A stretch of DNA of 64,000 bases, taken from contig NW_017802491.1 in NCBI RefSeq assembly GCF_001625305.1, forward strand, positions 2,674,809-2,738,808. The letters run 5' to 3'. Below the pieces are notes generated by a model. It ran no database searches, was not told where the DNA came from, and worked only from the letters and a program-made list of their open reading frames with translations. This stretch comes from Branchiostoma belcheri. Taxonomy: Eukaryota > Chordata > Leptocardii > Amphioxiformes > Branchiostomatidae. Made by a program: the position numbers and the translations under genes. Below, piece by piece: positions 1-11,294 of this stretch (position 1 is its first letter; every line of letters begins with the position of its first letter).

Positions 1-466
1 CTGCTACACTAGCTGTTACACCTTTCCCTGTGTGTGTTTTCTCACTAAAGGCCGTTCATATGACATCAAATATCCCACATGCCATTAATTTAAGAAATAA
101 GACTACATTTCCGCTATAAACTTCACTCCGTGCCTGTGGTAGTTTGGGGAACAATATGGCGGATTTTCTTACCCAAGCTATACCGTAATGCGTTGCGCGG
201 GAAGCGTCTTTGGGTTACATTACTACATGTAGTATTATACAACGCCGCCTGGTTAACAGACCGGCGGGAGCTCAGCGCCATCTCAGTAGCGCCATAGGCC
301 GCCAAACAAACTTTATGCAGACGGCTTAGGTTTTTCCGCTTACAACGTCGGCGCAATATATTCTCCACATTCTCCTTAACTTTAGATATCAGAATACTAG
401 TAAACACACCGTACCGTAATTTTGATTATGAACAAGTAACAAAACACCCATAACTACACCCATAAC
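1..466. other. intergenic, no gene recognised
   Basis: There is an open frame on the minus strand at 123-407 (94 codons, basic, with the run ENVENILRRRCKRK). I do not recognise a family, and it has no partner exons or conserved motif. It may belong to the same decayed transposon whose transposase end follows at 467, or be chance. Confidence 0.4.
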
Positions 467-865
467 TTGATACATCTTAGTTCAAAGATCACAAGGCCTT
501 TCCTTTTGAACTTGGGACTCCAGAGGGCTTACATCCACGACGGCGCCACCAAGTCCTTCATCCGCAAGGTCCTTGCCCTGCCGTTCCTGCCCAGTGAACA
601 CATCATCCCGATGTTCCTGCGACTCCAGAGGAATGCCGCAACTCCAGCACTCCGGGAGTTGATGGACTACGTTGACAGCCAGTGGATCGTCAGCCGCCTC
701 CAGCCACCATCGAGTTGGTCCATCTTCTGACGAACGATCAGGACCAACAACGATACGGAAGGATGGCACCGACGTCTCCTGGGCCGAGCGCAGAAGGCTT
801 ACCTCCCTTTCTATCTCCTACAATTGCTGCACAAAGAAGCACGTCTGGTCGTGCTGCAGGGTTGA
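467..865 (+). pseudogene. Mutator-like (MULE) transposase, C-terminal fragment
   Basis: One reading frame runs from 467 to a stop at 863-865, interrupted once by TGA at 728-730. The residues around the break are WSIF, then RTIRTNNDTEGWHRRL, then a hydrophobic stretch ending in KEARLVVLQG. The pattern W-S-x-F, about four residues, R-T-N-N-D-x-E-G-W-H is the conserved piece just C-terminal to the MULE transposase catalytic domain in many eukaryotic DNA transposons. The upstream part (RAYIHDGATKSFIRKVLALPF) fits the helical region before it. Only this end of the transposase is visible; no DDE core or terminal inverted repeats were found. It is a dead, truncated plain DNA transposon copy. Family assignment rests on pattern memory. 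Confidence 0.6.
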
Positions 866-1460
866 TATAGTAATGTTTTGTATGTCTTTTTCTCGAAAAT
901 ACAAAGTCTTGTGACGCTACTTTGTTTTAAAAGTACCATGTTGTGTTCTACATTGTAAATATATTGTGACTGATATTGTGACTGAAAAATCACGGTGACT
1001 GGATTTCCGATGGTCATTTTCTGTTACATGTACTAGTTTAAACTTTCGCGTTTCAACTTTTTGTACATATTCAGTAGTTTAAACTTTCGTACCTAAACTT
1101 TTTTTGTACAGATTCGGTTGTTTAAACTTCTGTGTAGTACATGTAGTTAGATAATGTAGTAGTGTTTTGTATGTTTTGTTTGTATGTGATGTTGCTTTGT
1201 TTTAACAGTACCATGTTGTGTTCTACATTATAAATATACTGTGACTGAAAAATGTGACTGGATGCCCGGGATGGTCATTTTCTGTTAGTAAGTTGTTAGT
1301 TGTAGTAAGTTGTATATGAAGGACTAACAAGACAACAGTTAGTAAACAATATTCTATAGCTAGTTTTACCAATAAAACAAAACGAAACCAAACCCTCGAC
1401 AACAACAAAACGGAACAAACCTTAACTAAACTTAACGAAATTTAACGAAACAAAACGAAA
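866..1460. repeat. local direct duplication plus AACGAAA-rich tract
   Basis: A block of roughly 80 bp containing AGTACCATGTTGTGTTCTAC occurs at about 935-1021 and again at about 1208-1288, including the shared tail GATGGTCATTTTCTGTTA. The stretch between also repeats AGTTTAAACTTTCG (about 1034 and 1076). Positions 1375-1465 are a loose AACGAAA/AACAAAA simple repeat. These look like 3' non-coding parts of a transposon related to the MULE fragment just upstream, but that link is inferred from position only. Confidence 0.55.
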
Positions 1461-2117
1461 CAGAACGAAATACTACGCAAACAGCTGGTATCTTACTCGT
1501 TTTACCTTTGTTACCTTAGCTGTAAGATCGTGTCAGAACGATCATCAGAACTTGTGTTCATATAGCCAACATCCTTGGTAAAGCAAGTGTCCTTGCATTG
1601 AACAAAACCGCTTACTTCAATGCGAACGCAACTGGAAAAAAAAGTAACGTTGAAATGAACTCCACGTTGTACGGATCGGACGTAGTGACTAATTTATCTT
1701 TTCGTGTCATCGGAACGCTATGCATGACGTTATAGTGTGGGTCGGGAAACCTGCCATATTTAATTTGTTCCTATCGTTTTATTTCTTCTATGCTGGTATA
1801 TGAGCGATCAAATAAGCAGTATTTTGGCTCACAAAGCAGATTTAAATCCAAGGACATTGGTGTCTGTGGAATATACAGAACATTTGACAGTGCTTTTTAG
1901 ATTTTCTTTTGTCCACGATCAGGACCGGAAGCCAGTATTATTTTTTGGTCCCCATTTTTCTGCAAAACTAAATCAGAAAAAGTCGTATATTTTCACAAAG
2001 ATCAGGTATTCAAGTAGGATCATATATATGCTTCAAGATGCGTAGTTTCCTAGCATACACAAGATACGCCAGACGTCTTTGGGATATCCTTGCTTGAGAC
2101 ACTCTTGAGAAACAATT

Positions 2118-2610
2118 TTGCTGTACTTTCTATCACATTTGTGACTTGTCGCAGTGAAGTGGTAATGTATGTAGCAAAATTGTGTCACATTTGTATGAAA
2201 TCATATTTCCATTGATGTCCCAAAAATGGGAATAGGTTTAAAATTGCCAAACATTGTAAGAATGACTTTTCTGTATTTTTCATGTTGTTCAATGATATTT
2301 TTACTTGTGTCAGTGAAGTGGTAATGTTAGATGTATGTAGCGAAATTGTGCTTCCAACAAGGAAAACTAAAATGACTGATAACGTGTAAGTTATTGGGGC
2401 ATTCTAAGTCAATTGAAAAAAAATTGCTGTACTTTCTATCACATTTGTGACTTGTCGCAGTGAAGTGGTAATGTATGTAGCAAAATTGTGTCACATTTGT
2501 ATGCAATCATATTTCCATTTGATGTCACAAAAAAGGGGAATAGGTTTATAAATTACCAACTATTGTAAGGATGACTTTTACTCTATTTTGCATGTTGTTC
2601 CAATGATATA
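2118..2610 (+). repeat. direct repeat, two ~185-bp copies and a partial third
   Basis: Copy one covers about 2118-2298 and copy two about 2425-2610. Both begin TTGCTGTACTTTCTATCAC and end near CATGTTGTTC...AATGATAT. They differ by small indels and a few substitutions. A shorter copy of the core (GTCAGTGAAGTGGTAATG, then ATGTATGTAGC) sits between them at about 2307-2350. No coding potential is seen. The period is about 307 bp. Confidence 0.8.
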
Positions 2611-4396
2611 TTCTGAACCGGTAAGAGCATTTGCTTGAGTAACGATTTAGATTTTGTGTTATTCCGTACTACAATGTAGTTTGAAAAATGCTTGTTGCGG
2701 CGTTATGCATGGAGCACGGGCCTAAAAATGACCACAAGAATGGGCAACGTTTTTGTGTTGATATCGATAATCTCACAATTTCACAAAGTTTGTTTCAGTT
2801 CGTACATTCCTACAACGGATGAGTGAAAAATCTGTTGACGAGCGTGTCAAAAATGCAGGTTTTGCTTTGAGACAGCCGCAGACAGAGGTCAATTGGCGTC
2901 ATCGGAAAACTCCACTGTTACGGAGGTAGAGGTACCGACTGTAAATTATTTATGGATTTTTGCAAATTCTAATCGTTCCCACAGCCAAAAAATGAAAAAG
3001 TACATGTGTGTATTAAGTGTGATTTTTATTGTTATTATATTAGGCATTGTATGATGTGATAGATTCGTAAAAATGGTATCTGACACCCCTAAAAAGCAAT
3101 AGAATCACCCAAGCCCAGAATGCATTGCATTAGTTACCTTGGTTACGCATGCGTAAGCAGTGCGCATGTGCGCATATGTAAATAGCCCGCGTCACTTCAA
3201 GTCACAACGCCAGTAACAACGCCAGCGAGTACTCGGAACTCGCGGATTTACAAGCTTGGAGCCTGACTAGTGGCCGATTTATCATGGAACAAAGGTATGG
3301 ATTTTGTCCTATAAATGGTCACTCGGTTACTATGTTTGGCATAGGTCGTGATGTTTGGAAAAGTTTTTAGCGTCTTTTCGTACGTCTTCTCCTCCTTGTT
3401 TTCGTTTTCCTTTTTCGTTTTGTATACTTTTTGATTTGTGGAAACGTCGACCATCAAGAAAAGTGCATTGTAAAAGACGTAAAGAAAAACAAAACACGAA
3501 AAGACGCTAAAAACCGGCTCCTAAAACCGTAACAAATCTCTTGCAGTCAGTAAACGCAAGTCTGTGTAAATCTAAGTGGTAGCGCAGTACCGAGCGAGGA
3601 AAAGCACAATGATACGTGCAAAACACCGTTGTAGTGAGCAAATGTACGCGCGTCCCGTGCCGACGATCTCAAAGACAGACGCACCGTTGTACACACTTAC
3701 CCGTCGATTCGGTGATATGTCTTATCAAAATGGTCCATTAAAAAAATAAATACATCGCTGTTCTCCCGCTCGTTGTGCGTGCCCACGGAACAGAAACCTC
3801 GTTTGTTTTAAGCACGTCTTTGAACTGATTTAGCCGACAGGTCGCTCCGTGCACTTATGTAGTAAAAATGCTCGGTCTTCGGTCGCACATTATACGGTCG
3901 CGAAATGCGTGTCTACCCGGCTCTTAGTGAGGAAATACACATGCGAGTAAATTTGGGACGCCTCGAGGAAATGCACGCAACGGTAGTTAGTCAGGCTCGG
4001 TCCGGCATTACAGCGTTCTGCCCTCCACTTTTGCGCCCACAACATGCGTGTTTACTCGGTTTGTAGTGAGGAATTCCACGGGCGTGCAAGGTCAGCGCAG
4101 CGCGAGGACATACACGCGTGCGAACTCAGCACAGCGCGAGGATCGGCACGCGTGCAAACAGTCGCGGAAATGAGTATCGGCACGCGTGCAAACCGACGTA
4201 AGTTGAGTAAGCTCACGTCGTGCAAAACCTCGTTTCGGGTACCCAAAATATAGCTCAACTATTCCATCGACAACGGAGGTGTCATTGATACGAGCGGGTT
4301 GCCGGCATTAAATAAACTGGAGAGCGAGGGAGAGCACCCTTTGCATCATTGACCCCTCGTATACGAGGTAGTGATATACAATGAGAACGTGGTTAC
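2611..4396. other. intergenic or 3' side of astacin gene; CpG-rich degenerate repeats
   Basis: No exon was recognised. Two items stand out. First, a perfect 19-bp inverted repeat lies at 3363-3381 and 3496-3514 (arms GTTTTTAGCGTCTTTTCGT and its complement). Second, from about 3560 to 4220 there is a CpG-rich, degenerate repetitive tract. A block beginning ATGCGTGT at about 3904 recurs at about 4044 (GTGAGGAA in both), and ATCGGCACGCGTGCAAAC occurs twice near 4141 and 4174. The missing half of the astacin gene's second MAM domain should lie here or further left, but I could not find it. Confidence 0.5.
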
Positions 4397-6984
4397 CTGA
4401 GGAGCCTGTGGTATGGTCCCTGTCCGGCCCTGTAGTGGCGGAAGGCGTGTGTCCGGTGTTGCGGACCCAGTCTAGCTCGTCGCTCGCCAGTTGTTGGAAA
4501 CCGCAGAAGTCGACGTCAAAGTCACAGTGATAGACAGAACCTTAGGAGGGAAACACAGCAGTCACGATTCAAAACTGGAAATTAAAGGTGCAATCTTGCA
4601 TTGATTTTGTCAACCCTTTGTTTTCATTTCGTGATTTTACTTCTATTCAAAGTTATATACACAGTTTTACAAGTTGTCTCTTACCACACGTTCCCGCCAC
4701 CATCTCCACGTCATCAATACCGATGTCACCATGGTAACTGGTCCCACGCACCGCCTCAAACATCACCTGGAAACCAGCAACGTTTGGTTCAACTGTATCT
4801 CACGGCAAGTGAATCGTGTGTTTGTTTGTTTGTTTGTTTGTTTGTTTGCTTCTTTCTGTTTCTCAAGATAGAATATTGATCATAAGTAGTACCTGGAAGT
4901 CTGAGTGGGCATCGATGTCTACCCTGGCCTCAACCCACAAGTCTCCCTGCTCGCCTGACCTGCTCCAGATCGGATATTTGATTCCCCCTCGTGTGTCTAT
5001 GTAGACAAGATTGAGCGAGCCTGTCTCCGCGCCGTACATGTGGTAGTAGAACTTCAGGCAGTGAGGACCCCTAGCGGTAGAAATTGGAGAGAGCAGGCCG
5101 GCGGTGTCGCCGTTATGACGGGGAGAGGAGGCCTCGATGAAGGCGAAGTGACCTGTTAAATACAAAGCGGACTTTTCTTATCTGTTCATAGTCTATATGA
5201 ATACAAGCCGTGCAACATACATGCAGCAGACTTTGTTCATTGTAGAAACAATGCAAAATGTACAATACAATGTCTGCATTCAATGTTATACAAAATGCTT
5301 TAAAAGGCGTTTCCGTCACCAATTGGAGCTTTTAACACAGCCTTACATCCGACGTTATAGCATGGTGAAATGCTGCCAAAGAGACAGGCATTAATAGCAA
5401 CATATTTCCTTCAAATGAGTACTGATGACTGTTTACCGTGTGCCTTTTCCCCCGTGGAATGATCGTGGTCAGGACCGGTGCTACCGCTAGGTGTCGCTTC
5501 TCCCAGGACGTTCAGACTCCAGTCAAAGTCGTCTGCAGTGTCCTGCGTGTAACCGCACCAGCCAGAGGCGAAGGAGCACGAAACTACAGGCAGGACGACA
5601 CAGATATGAAAACGTTTGAATGAAGGAACCAAAGATTCATTTTCATGACGGTATTTTTTTTATACGCTAATATGCCATTATAAAGGTTAGAGTTTTCCCT
5701 TTTGTGTTTCAGACCATTAGAACATTTTGTTAACGCTATGGTCGTCCTCAAATTCATTTCATTAAACAGCATAATTTCCTTTATTAATCTCGTGGATTCC
5801 CTCATGTGCACACTTAATACTGAAGCTTGTAACAGGTACGTACTGTCTACATGGAAACAGAGTTTTCTTAATATTTTACTGACATACTTACTTGTTGTGT
5901 CCAGGTCCACTCTGGGCTGCGCCAAATTTGCTGACGTGTCCAGGCCGGTCCCTGTCGGCGCACCGGTCACAGTGCGACCTTAACCGGGCAGAAGAGAAAG
6001 TCACAGTCAATGGACCAGTTCAGTATCTTTTCTCATCTTTTATCACTATGTGGCGCTTTCGCATGTCTGCCTGCGACATACTCTCGTACACTAGGACAGA
6101 AAAACGAAATACATATAGAGAAAACAAGAAAAGAAAAAAGCCCACCACATCCGTATAGAGTGTTGATCTTCTGTGCGTCCAGGTCGCTCATCTGGTCCCT
6201 CTGTCCGATCTGCACGTTGGGGACCTTGGGCACGATGGTGTCCTGTCCGTTGGTGGTGAAGGCCGTGCGGCTGTAGTGCATGACGGACCCGAAGTCGTAC
6301 GGCAGGTTCAGCGTGCTGATGACGGGCTCAGACTCCTTGTTGAAATTGTTCTCCTTCCCTGCAAACAATAATAGAGATGAAGGTTACAAATAAGTTGAAA
6401 GCTACTCTTCATCATGACGTTTTTCCCGTTTTTCTACAGTCTACAATAAAAAAATGTAGTTTGTATTCAGACAATGTTACGTTTTTTACAGCTTTCTACA
6501 ACACAAATTAGATTTGTGACATTTCACATCATGGCACGATCCAATGGATGGGGGGAGCCAAGAGAGAAAGAAAATGATGAGATGAATATAAAACAACGAA
6601 AGACCTGAAAGATAGTGACTAACATTTTACACACTCTTTTACAAACCGTTCTTATCTGTTGAACAGTTTGGAATCTGGCATGATGTTACATCTTATATTT
6701 GCATGACTGCATGCCATATCTACACATATAAGCGTTCTGTACCGTCGCGAATGTTTCCCCAGACGATAGTGACATAGTTGTCCCTGTCCGGACGCGCCTG
6801 CTCGTGTTTGAAGCCGACAGCGTGCATGAGCTCGTGCACCACGGAGCCGTACCGGCTGATACAGCTGGCCGACAGAGACAGGGGCTGGCCGCCGTCCTTC
6901 ATGTTACCGAACTTGGAGGAGCACCTGCATGGGAGGGGGGGGTCAGAACGTGCAGTATGTATGTGCGCGCGCGTGCGTGCGTGC

Positions 6985-7023
<39 letters not shown>

Positions 7024-9328
7024 CGCGCGCGTGCGACATCTTGATAAGTTAAAGTGAGCTCAGTCTTTATCACTATCACGCACAAGCCAAGACGCTGGTA
7101 CTATTTATCCTAAACTCCTGATTCCTGGAGTGTTAAGCAGATTTATCCAAACCGTGGAACCGCTCGCACCTGCGTCTCACTAATGACTGTACCTGTGCGT
7201 CATCGCGGGATGGTACAAAGTCCGCACGGTCCAACATTATCCACATTACCTTGGCATTAAGTCCAAAAAAAGACGGACTGCAACGCATGGTGATATCTTA
7301 AGTCAAGTACTTGCAAATACTCCATAGAACACCTCTTGCACCAGTATGAAGTAAACAGATATTTGCTTGCACCGTTATCAAAGTGCCCTACCCGCTGGTG
7401 GTCTTCTCTAGACTGACGTAGGCGTCCAGCTCCGTGGTGACCTGGAAGAAGTCCACACAGGTCTTGTGGGCGTACTCATGGAAGGCGCGGTGGATGGCAG
7501 ACACCTCATCACTGGCTGAAGCACAATACAGGAGTTACTTATTATGTTAAACCACAGATGGTTCATGTCAGGTTTCAAAACGGGATTTTATAACCCATCG
7601 TCAGGTCGTCAGTATGAAAACCGACCCTAACTTGCAGAAACATTCCTGAGACTACGGGGGGTAAAATAACACTATATGGTCAGTTTTTTCCAAGTAGAAA
7701 AAGGATTAAGTGCTTTGTTACATGCTTCAAACAATTTCCAAAAATTGTTTAGTTTGTATTCGTACAAAATGTACTTACTGAAACCATCAGTAATGTTGAA
7801 CGGGATTTTCACCAGTCCGTCTGGTCCCTTCGGCCACATGCGTCCTGTGCACTGTATGGCGTTACGGACCTGCGAGAGTCGTGAAAAACAGAAGCTCCCA
7901 ATAGATACACATAGGTTCAGAGGATGGACTAATCCACTGATGCATAACGTTAACATTTATTGATCATCGCTAGTAGTGTGCTAGTAATTCGTTGTGTATA
8001 GTAGCGCATGTACCTAGCTTAGTCTCAGTGTCAGTATGTAACCCCTTCAAGTCAAGACATATACATGTACTTGCCTGGTCAGCAGAGTCAAGGATATCTC
8101 CTTCAAACAGGTCAAGACCAGCAGCTGAAAAAGAACAATGGTGAACTTTGGTATACGTTCACATTTCTTTGGTTTATTTATAGATGAGATGTTCTCCCTC
8201 GATTCTGTACTCTTTAATTGGAAAATAGAAAGATAGAACTTTTAAGTTCTATTTGCCAATTGAAAAGACGTCATAGACAGTCGCAATGTAACGTAGGACA
8301 GTCACACATATGGCGTGCTTTTTACGAATACGTATTCTAAGCGGCACATGCAGGGTTCATTTATCAGATCTTCATACTTAAAGTTTTATTGTCTCCAGCT
8401 TCTTTAAAATCCTGTTTCTCTGTGCGAACCTTACCCTCATTCTCCGCCAGAATCACATCGAACGCCGTCAGATCCTCGAAAGACGTTTCTGTAACAGATT
8501 AAAGATATGAGTAATTACGAGATCTGGAAAGGTTTGATAACACTAGACAATGTTGCTCCGGAGGTATGAACTCTTAGTGACTCTTACCTTTACTTCCATC
8601 ACGGCCAAACGGCGTTCCTTTGACCTGTAAAGAATTGTAGAGATATTAATTCATCTGGGTGTAGAATTTGATAGCACAAATATTGACTGTTAAATAAGAC
8701 TCTATCATAGGCCGGTATCTCAGAGTTTCCTGGCTTGCCAGAACAGGTCGGTGCCCCTTCCGCGCAACTTAAATCAACTCTATTTGTTTTACTTATGTCT
8801 CCATTGACCCACCTTGATACTGATTACACGTACGTATAGTGCACACTCCGGTCAATGACTCAATGCTTAAGCGTTTGTAATCGATTTATTTTATTAGAAC
8901 ACCATTCTGTATAAAATATACCGGGGCTTGAACCCACTGTATCCTTTGTCAATACGAGCCCTGATACTTTGTAAAGTACTCTTAACGCTTCTGTGACGTA
9001 AATCAACCAACACATATCAGTGCAACTTTCTAAATTGAAACTTACAGAACTCCCAGATAAAAATTCTCAGTCATAAAAGCACAACTTTATGCCATTAAAG
9101 GTACCGATCCAGGGAATCGGGGTCATTTCTATGCATTTACAATTGCAAGAAAGCAAACAGTCCCCGAGGAAAATAATACGGGCAAATCTACAAAAACGTA
9201 GCATCAAGTTATTATGTTTTTTTTCATAATTACTGTTTAATACCATTATTTCTGGTATAGAAGGGTGTACATACCTGGTGAAGAATACCCAGTAGAAACG
9301 CACAAGCGAACAACTTCGGCACAACCAT
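4397..9328 (-). CDS. secreted astacin metalloprotease with MAM domains (3' end unresolved)
   Basis: Thirteen exons join in phase: 9328-9275, 8624-8588, 8488-8435, 8124-8075, 7869-7779, 7515-7392, 6924-6743, 6358-6146, 5978-5892, 5583-5437, 5152-4893, 4766-4685, 4540-4397 (508 codons). Order of parts: signal peptide (MVVPKLFACAFLLGILHQ, one exon); prodomain with the FxGD aspartate-switch motif (FEGD, 55-58); astacin domain from about residue 67 with zinc motif HELMHAVGFKH (His167, Glu168, His171, His177) and Met-turn SVMHY (Tyr226); short linker; complete MAM domain (about 300-460); N-terminal half of a second MAM (CDFDVDFCGF onward). This is a meprin/blastula-protease-like secreted zinc endopeptidase. 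The intron after exon 8124-8075 uses a GC donor (CAG|GCAAGT). The second MAM is cut short: no exon with its C-terminal half or a stop is visible, so the gene either continues past the left edge or has been truncated. Confidence 0.88.
4817..4852. repeat. (TTTG)n microsatellite in astacin intron
   Basis: About eight to nine tandem TTTG units lie in the intron between the two last MAM1 exons. Translation of this tract yields only chance ORFs. Confidence 0.9.
6959..7032. repeat. alternating purine-pyrimidine (GT/GC)n tract
   Basis: This is about 74 bp of nearly perfect alternation: GCGC and GTGC units, then a (GT) run, then a (GC) run. It lies in the intron just upstream (in gene sense) of the astacin zinc-motif exon, ending about 35 bp from its acceptor. 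It is the longest potential Z-DNA segment in the window. Confidence 0.9.
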
Positions 9329-10590
9329 CTTCTCCAGCGCGTCTTTGGAAAATGGAGTTCTAAAAACAGTCGACTCCGGAGGTCGACATCGGGAAGTACG
9401 TCACTGTACGTATACTCGTGCTCCTTGGGTAAATACATTTTCCTATATTTAGTATTTGATAACTAATGTACTCGTTACTAGTCTATGGGACAGGGTTTCT
9501 GTTTTAAGAATTCTTGTCTCCATGCAATCCAGGTGTTTAATGTGAGTGTACGGTCAAAAATTAGGATCTGGGCGCTAAAAAAAGCCCTCCTTAATAAAAG
9601 TCCACTTGCGGGCGATGTGTCGCCAATATACGTGTACATTGGGGAACCAATCACACGTAGATTGTTGGTAATCTAAGTTTAGAAAAATATTTATTCAGCA
9701 ATACGAGTCATCTATACTTGTACCCGTTGGCTTGCGTCATGTCATGTCACAGGTCATATATCTCCAGTTTTTATCGATTAATCGGATCGAGAAGTCATAT
9801 TCTTCAGACGTTGCGAAGTCTTTATCTTTTTAAGACTTGAATCAATGCAAAATGTGATATCGGCTGAGGTTTGTTAAGTCCTCAATTGCGACTCACAGAG
9901 AAAGAGGATTGGTAGCCTTGTGAATTGAACTTATCGATCTCAATTATAACCATCTGCTATTCAAGTTGAAAATAGCCAAAATGGTATTAATGTAAGTTTC
10001 ACATGTGGTGATCTTTTTCTACACTGGAAGGGGACAGACAGATGCCATATGTTATAAACCTGGCCTCACAAATCATTGCCGACATTTGCCCGATAGAGTT
10101 ACATTTAGCAAAGAAATCGCCTGACGTATTGATTACAGCCCTGGCGTTGGTTAGCGTCGGTCTGTTGTTTGGGCTGACCATGAGCTCTTTTGTTCTACAA
10201 TAAAGGAGAACGATTGCGGCCACCGTCCAGCTTTGCCTCCGGCCAGAGTGTGCGAGTACCACTTAAAAATCGTCAAGAGTTGTTTGAGTAGGGCCAAAGA
10301 TTACTCACGACATGCACCACGACACGGAGTTAAGATGTTGGGCCAACGTTTCCAGGTACGACGCAGGTGCCAAGCTAAGGAGCGTTCGCGTTTTGGGCAG
10401 GCGAATGTCTAAGTGAGTGTTTTCACTGGGACTACCGTGAATTTAACTGACTTTCTTTTGAATCTACGATAGATGATAACTGTAATACACTCATGGCTTA
10501 AAACTATAAATCCTTAGGTAACCACTGTTGTACGTATCGATGTTGATTATTCTGTGTTAACAGAAATGTACAGGGGGAACTTAACGGACA
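9329..10590. other. intergenic spacer, astacin to H1
   Basis: This holds the astacin 5' UTR/promoter (a TATA-like ATATTTAG near 9445 is possible on the minus strand) and then spacer. An open frame at 9999-10262 (minus, 87 codons) has protein-like composition, but I cannot match it to any family and see no flanking exon, so it is not called. Nothing else is supported. Confidence 0.4.
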
Positions 10591-10591
10591 G

Positions 10592-10633
10592 AAACACAGC
10601 TTATTCCTACATGGCCATTTTTGTAAGGCCAAT
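10592..10633 (+). promoter_or_regulatory. H1 promoter: AC box and CCAAT box
   Basis: AAACACA at 10592-10598 is the H1-specific AC box known from animal replication-dependent H1 promoters. CCAAT follows at 10629-10633. The coding start is at 10745. No strong TATA box is seen; GTATACATAAGG near 10665 is the only weak candidate. Confidence 0.65.
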
Positions 10634-10744
10634 GGCGACTGTTTCCTATTACGTCCGCAATGAAAGTATACATAAGGTGCATTCGAGCGGGAAGGTTCAC
10701 ATTCAGTTATTACTTCACAGAGAAGAGAACTGAAGCTAATCACC

Positions 10745-11230
10745 ATGTCTGCACCCGCTCCAGTAGCTCCCAAGAAGAAGGTGGCGAGGAAGCCCAAGAA
10801 GCCCGCGGCCCACCCACCGGTCGCCAAGATGGTGGCCGCCGCCATCGCTGCCTTGAAGGACCGCAAGGGATCCTCCCTGCAGGCCATCAAGAAGTACATC
10901 GCCGCCAACTACAAGTTCGACGTCGTCAAGCAGGGCCATGTCATCAGGCGTGTCGTCAGGAACATGCTGGCCAAGGGTCTGCTCACCCAGGCTAAGGGCA
11001 AGGGCGCCGCCGGCTCCTTCAGGCTCGGCGCTGCCGCCAAGAAGGCTCCCAAGAAGCGCAAGGCGAAGAAGCCCAAGGCCAAGAAGGCAAAGAAGGCCAA
11101 GAAGGCGAGGAAGCCAAAGGCCAAGAAGGCAAAGAAGCCAAAGGCCAAGAAGGCAAAGAAGGCCAAGAAGCCAGCAGCCAAGAAGGCCAGAAAGCCTGCC
11201 AAGAAGACCAAGAGGGTGGCGAAGAAGTAA
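10745..11230 (+). CDS. linker histone H1
   Basis: An intronless 161-residue protein. A short N-terminal tail ([19 protein letters not shown]) is followed by the winged-helix globular domain, about residues 22-95, with the H1 signatures [15 protein letters not shown] and GSFRL. The C-terminal tail of about 65 residues is almost pure Lys/Ala/Pro in KAKK/KPKAKK repeats. It binds linker DNA at the nucleosome dyad. At 161 residues it is shorter than vertebrate H1 (about 215), the shortfall being in the tail. The tail is coded by nearly uniform AAG/GCC/AAGGC units, an obvious site for replication slippage. It is the leftmost member of cluster A, with an H1-type promoter upstream and a histone stem-loop 25 bp past the stop, so it is an S-phase, non-polyadenylated gene. 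Confidence 0.96.
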   Translation: MSAPAPVAPKKKVARKPKKPAAHPPVAKMVAAAIAALKDRKGSSLQAIKKYIAANYKFDVVKQGHVIRRVVRNMLAKGLLTQAKGKGAAGSFRLGAAAKKAPKKRKAKKPKAKKAKKAKKARKPKAKKAKKPKAKKAKKAKKPAAKKARKPAKKTKRVAKK

Positions 11231-11254
11231 GGAGTGTACAGATCTACAACACCC

Positions 11255-11294
11255 GGCCCTTTTCAGGGCCACCACTTCCTCTAAAAAGAGCTGT
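11255..11294 (+). promoter_or_regulatory. histone 3' stem-loop and U7 element of H1
   Basis: The stem-loop GGCCCTTTTCAGGGCC (11255-11270, loop TTTC) is followed by ACCA and then AAAAGAGCTGT at 11284-11294. Known biology: SLBP binds the hairpin, and U7 snRNA pairs with the downstream element to direct 3' cleavage without polyadenylation. Confidence 0.95.

Noticed and set aside
4044-4258. Overlapping frames in the CpG-rich repeat field
   Set aside because: Both strands are open because of repeat composition; not MAM-like, so not the missing astacin exon.
8920-9005. tRNA-like T-arm (GGTTCAAGCCCCGG on the minus strand)
   Set aside because: No matching acceptor stem, D-arm or anticodon arm at the right distance. 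It may be an old SINE piece or chance.
9999-10262. 87-codon minus-strand frame with protein-like composition
   Set aside because: No family recognised, no exon partners and no promoter logic. It could be a transposon scrap.
10736-11275. Long minus-strand frames opposite H1
   Set aside because: Leucine-rich mirror of the Lys/Ala codons of H1; no independent evidence.
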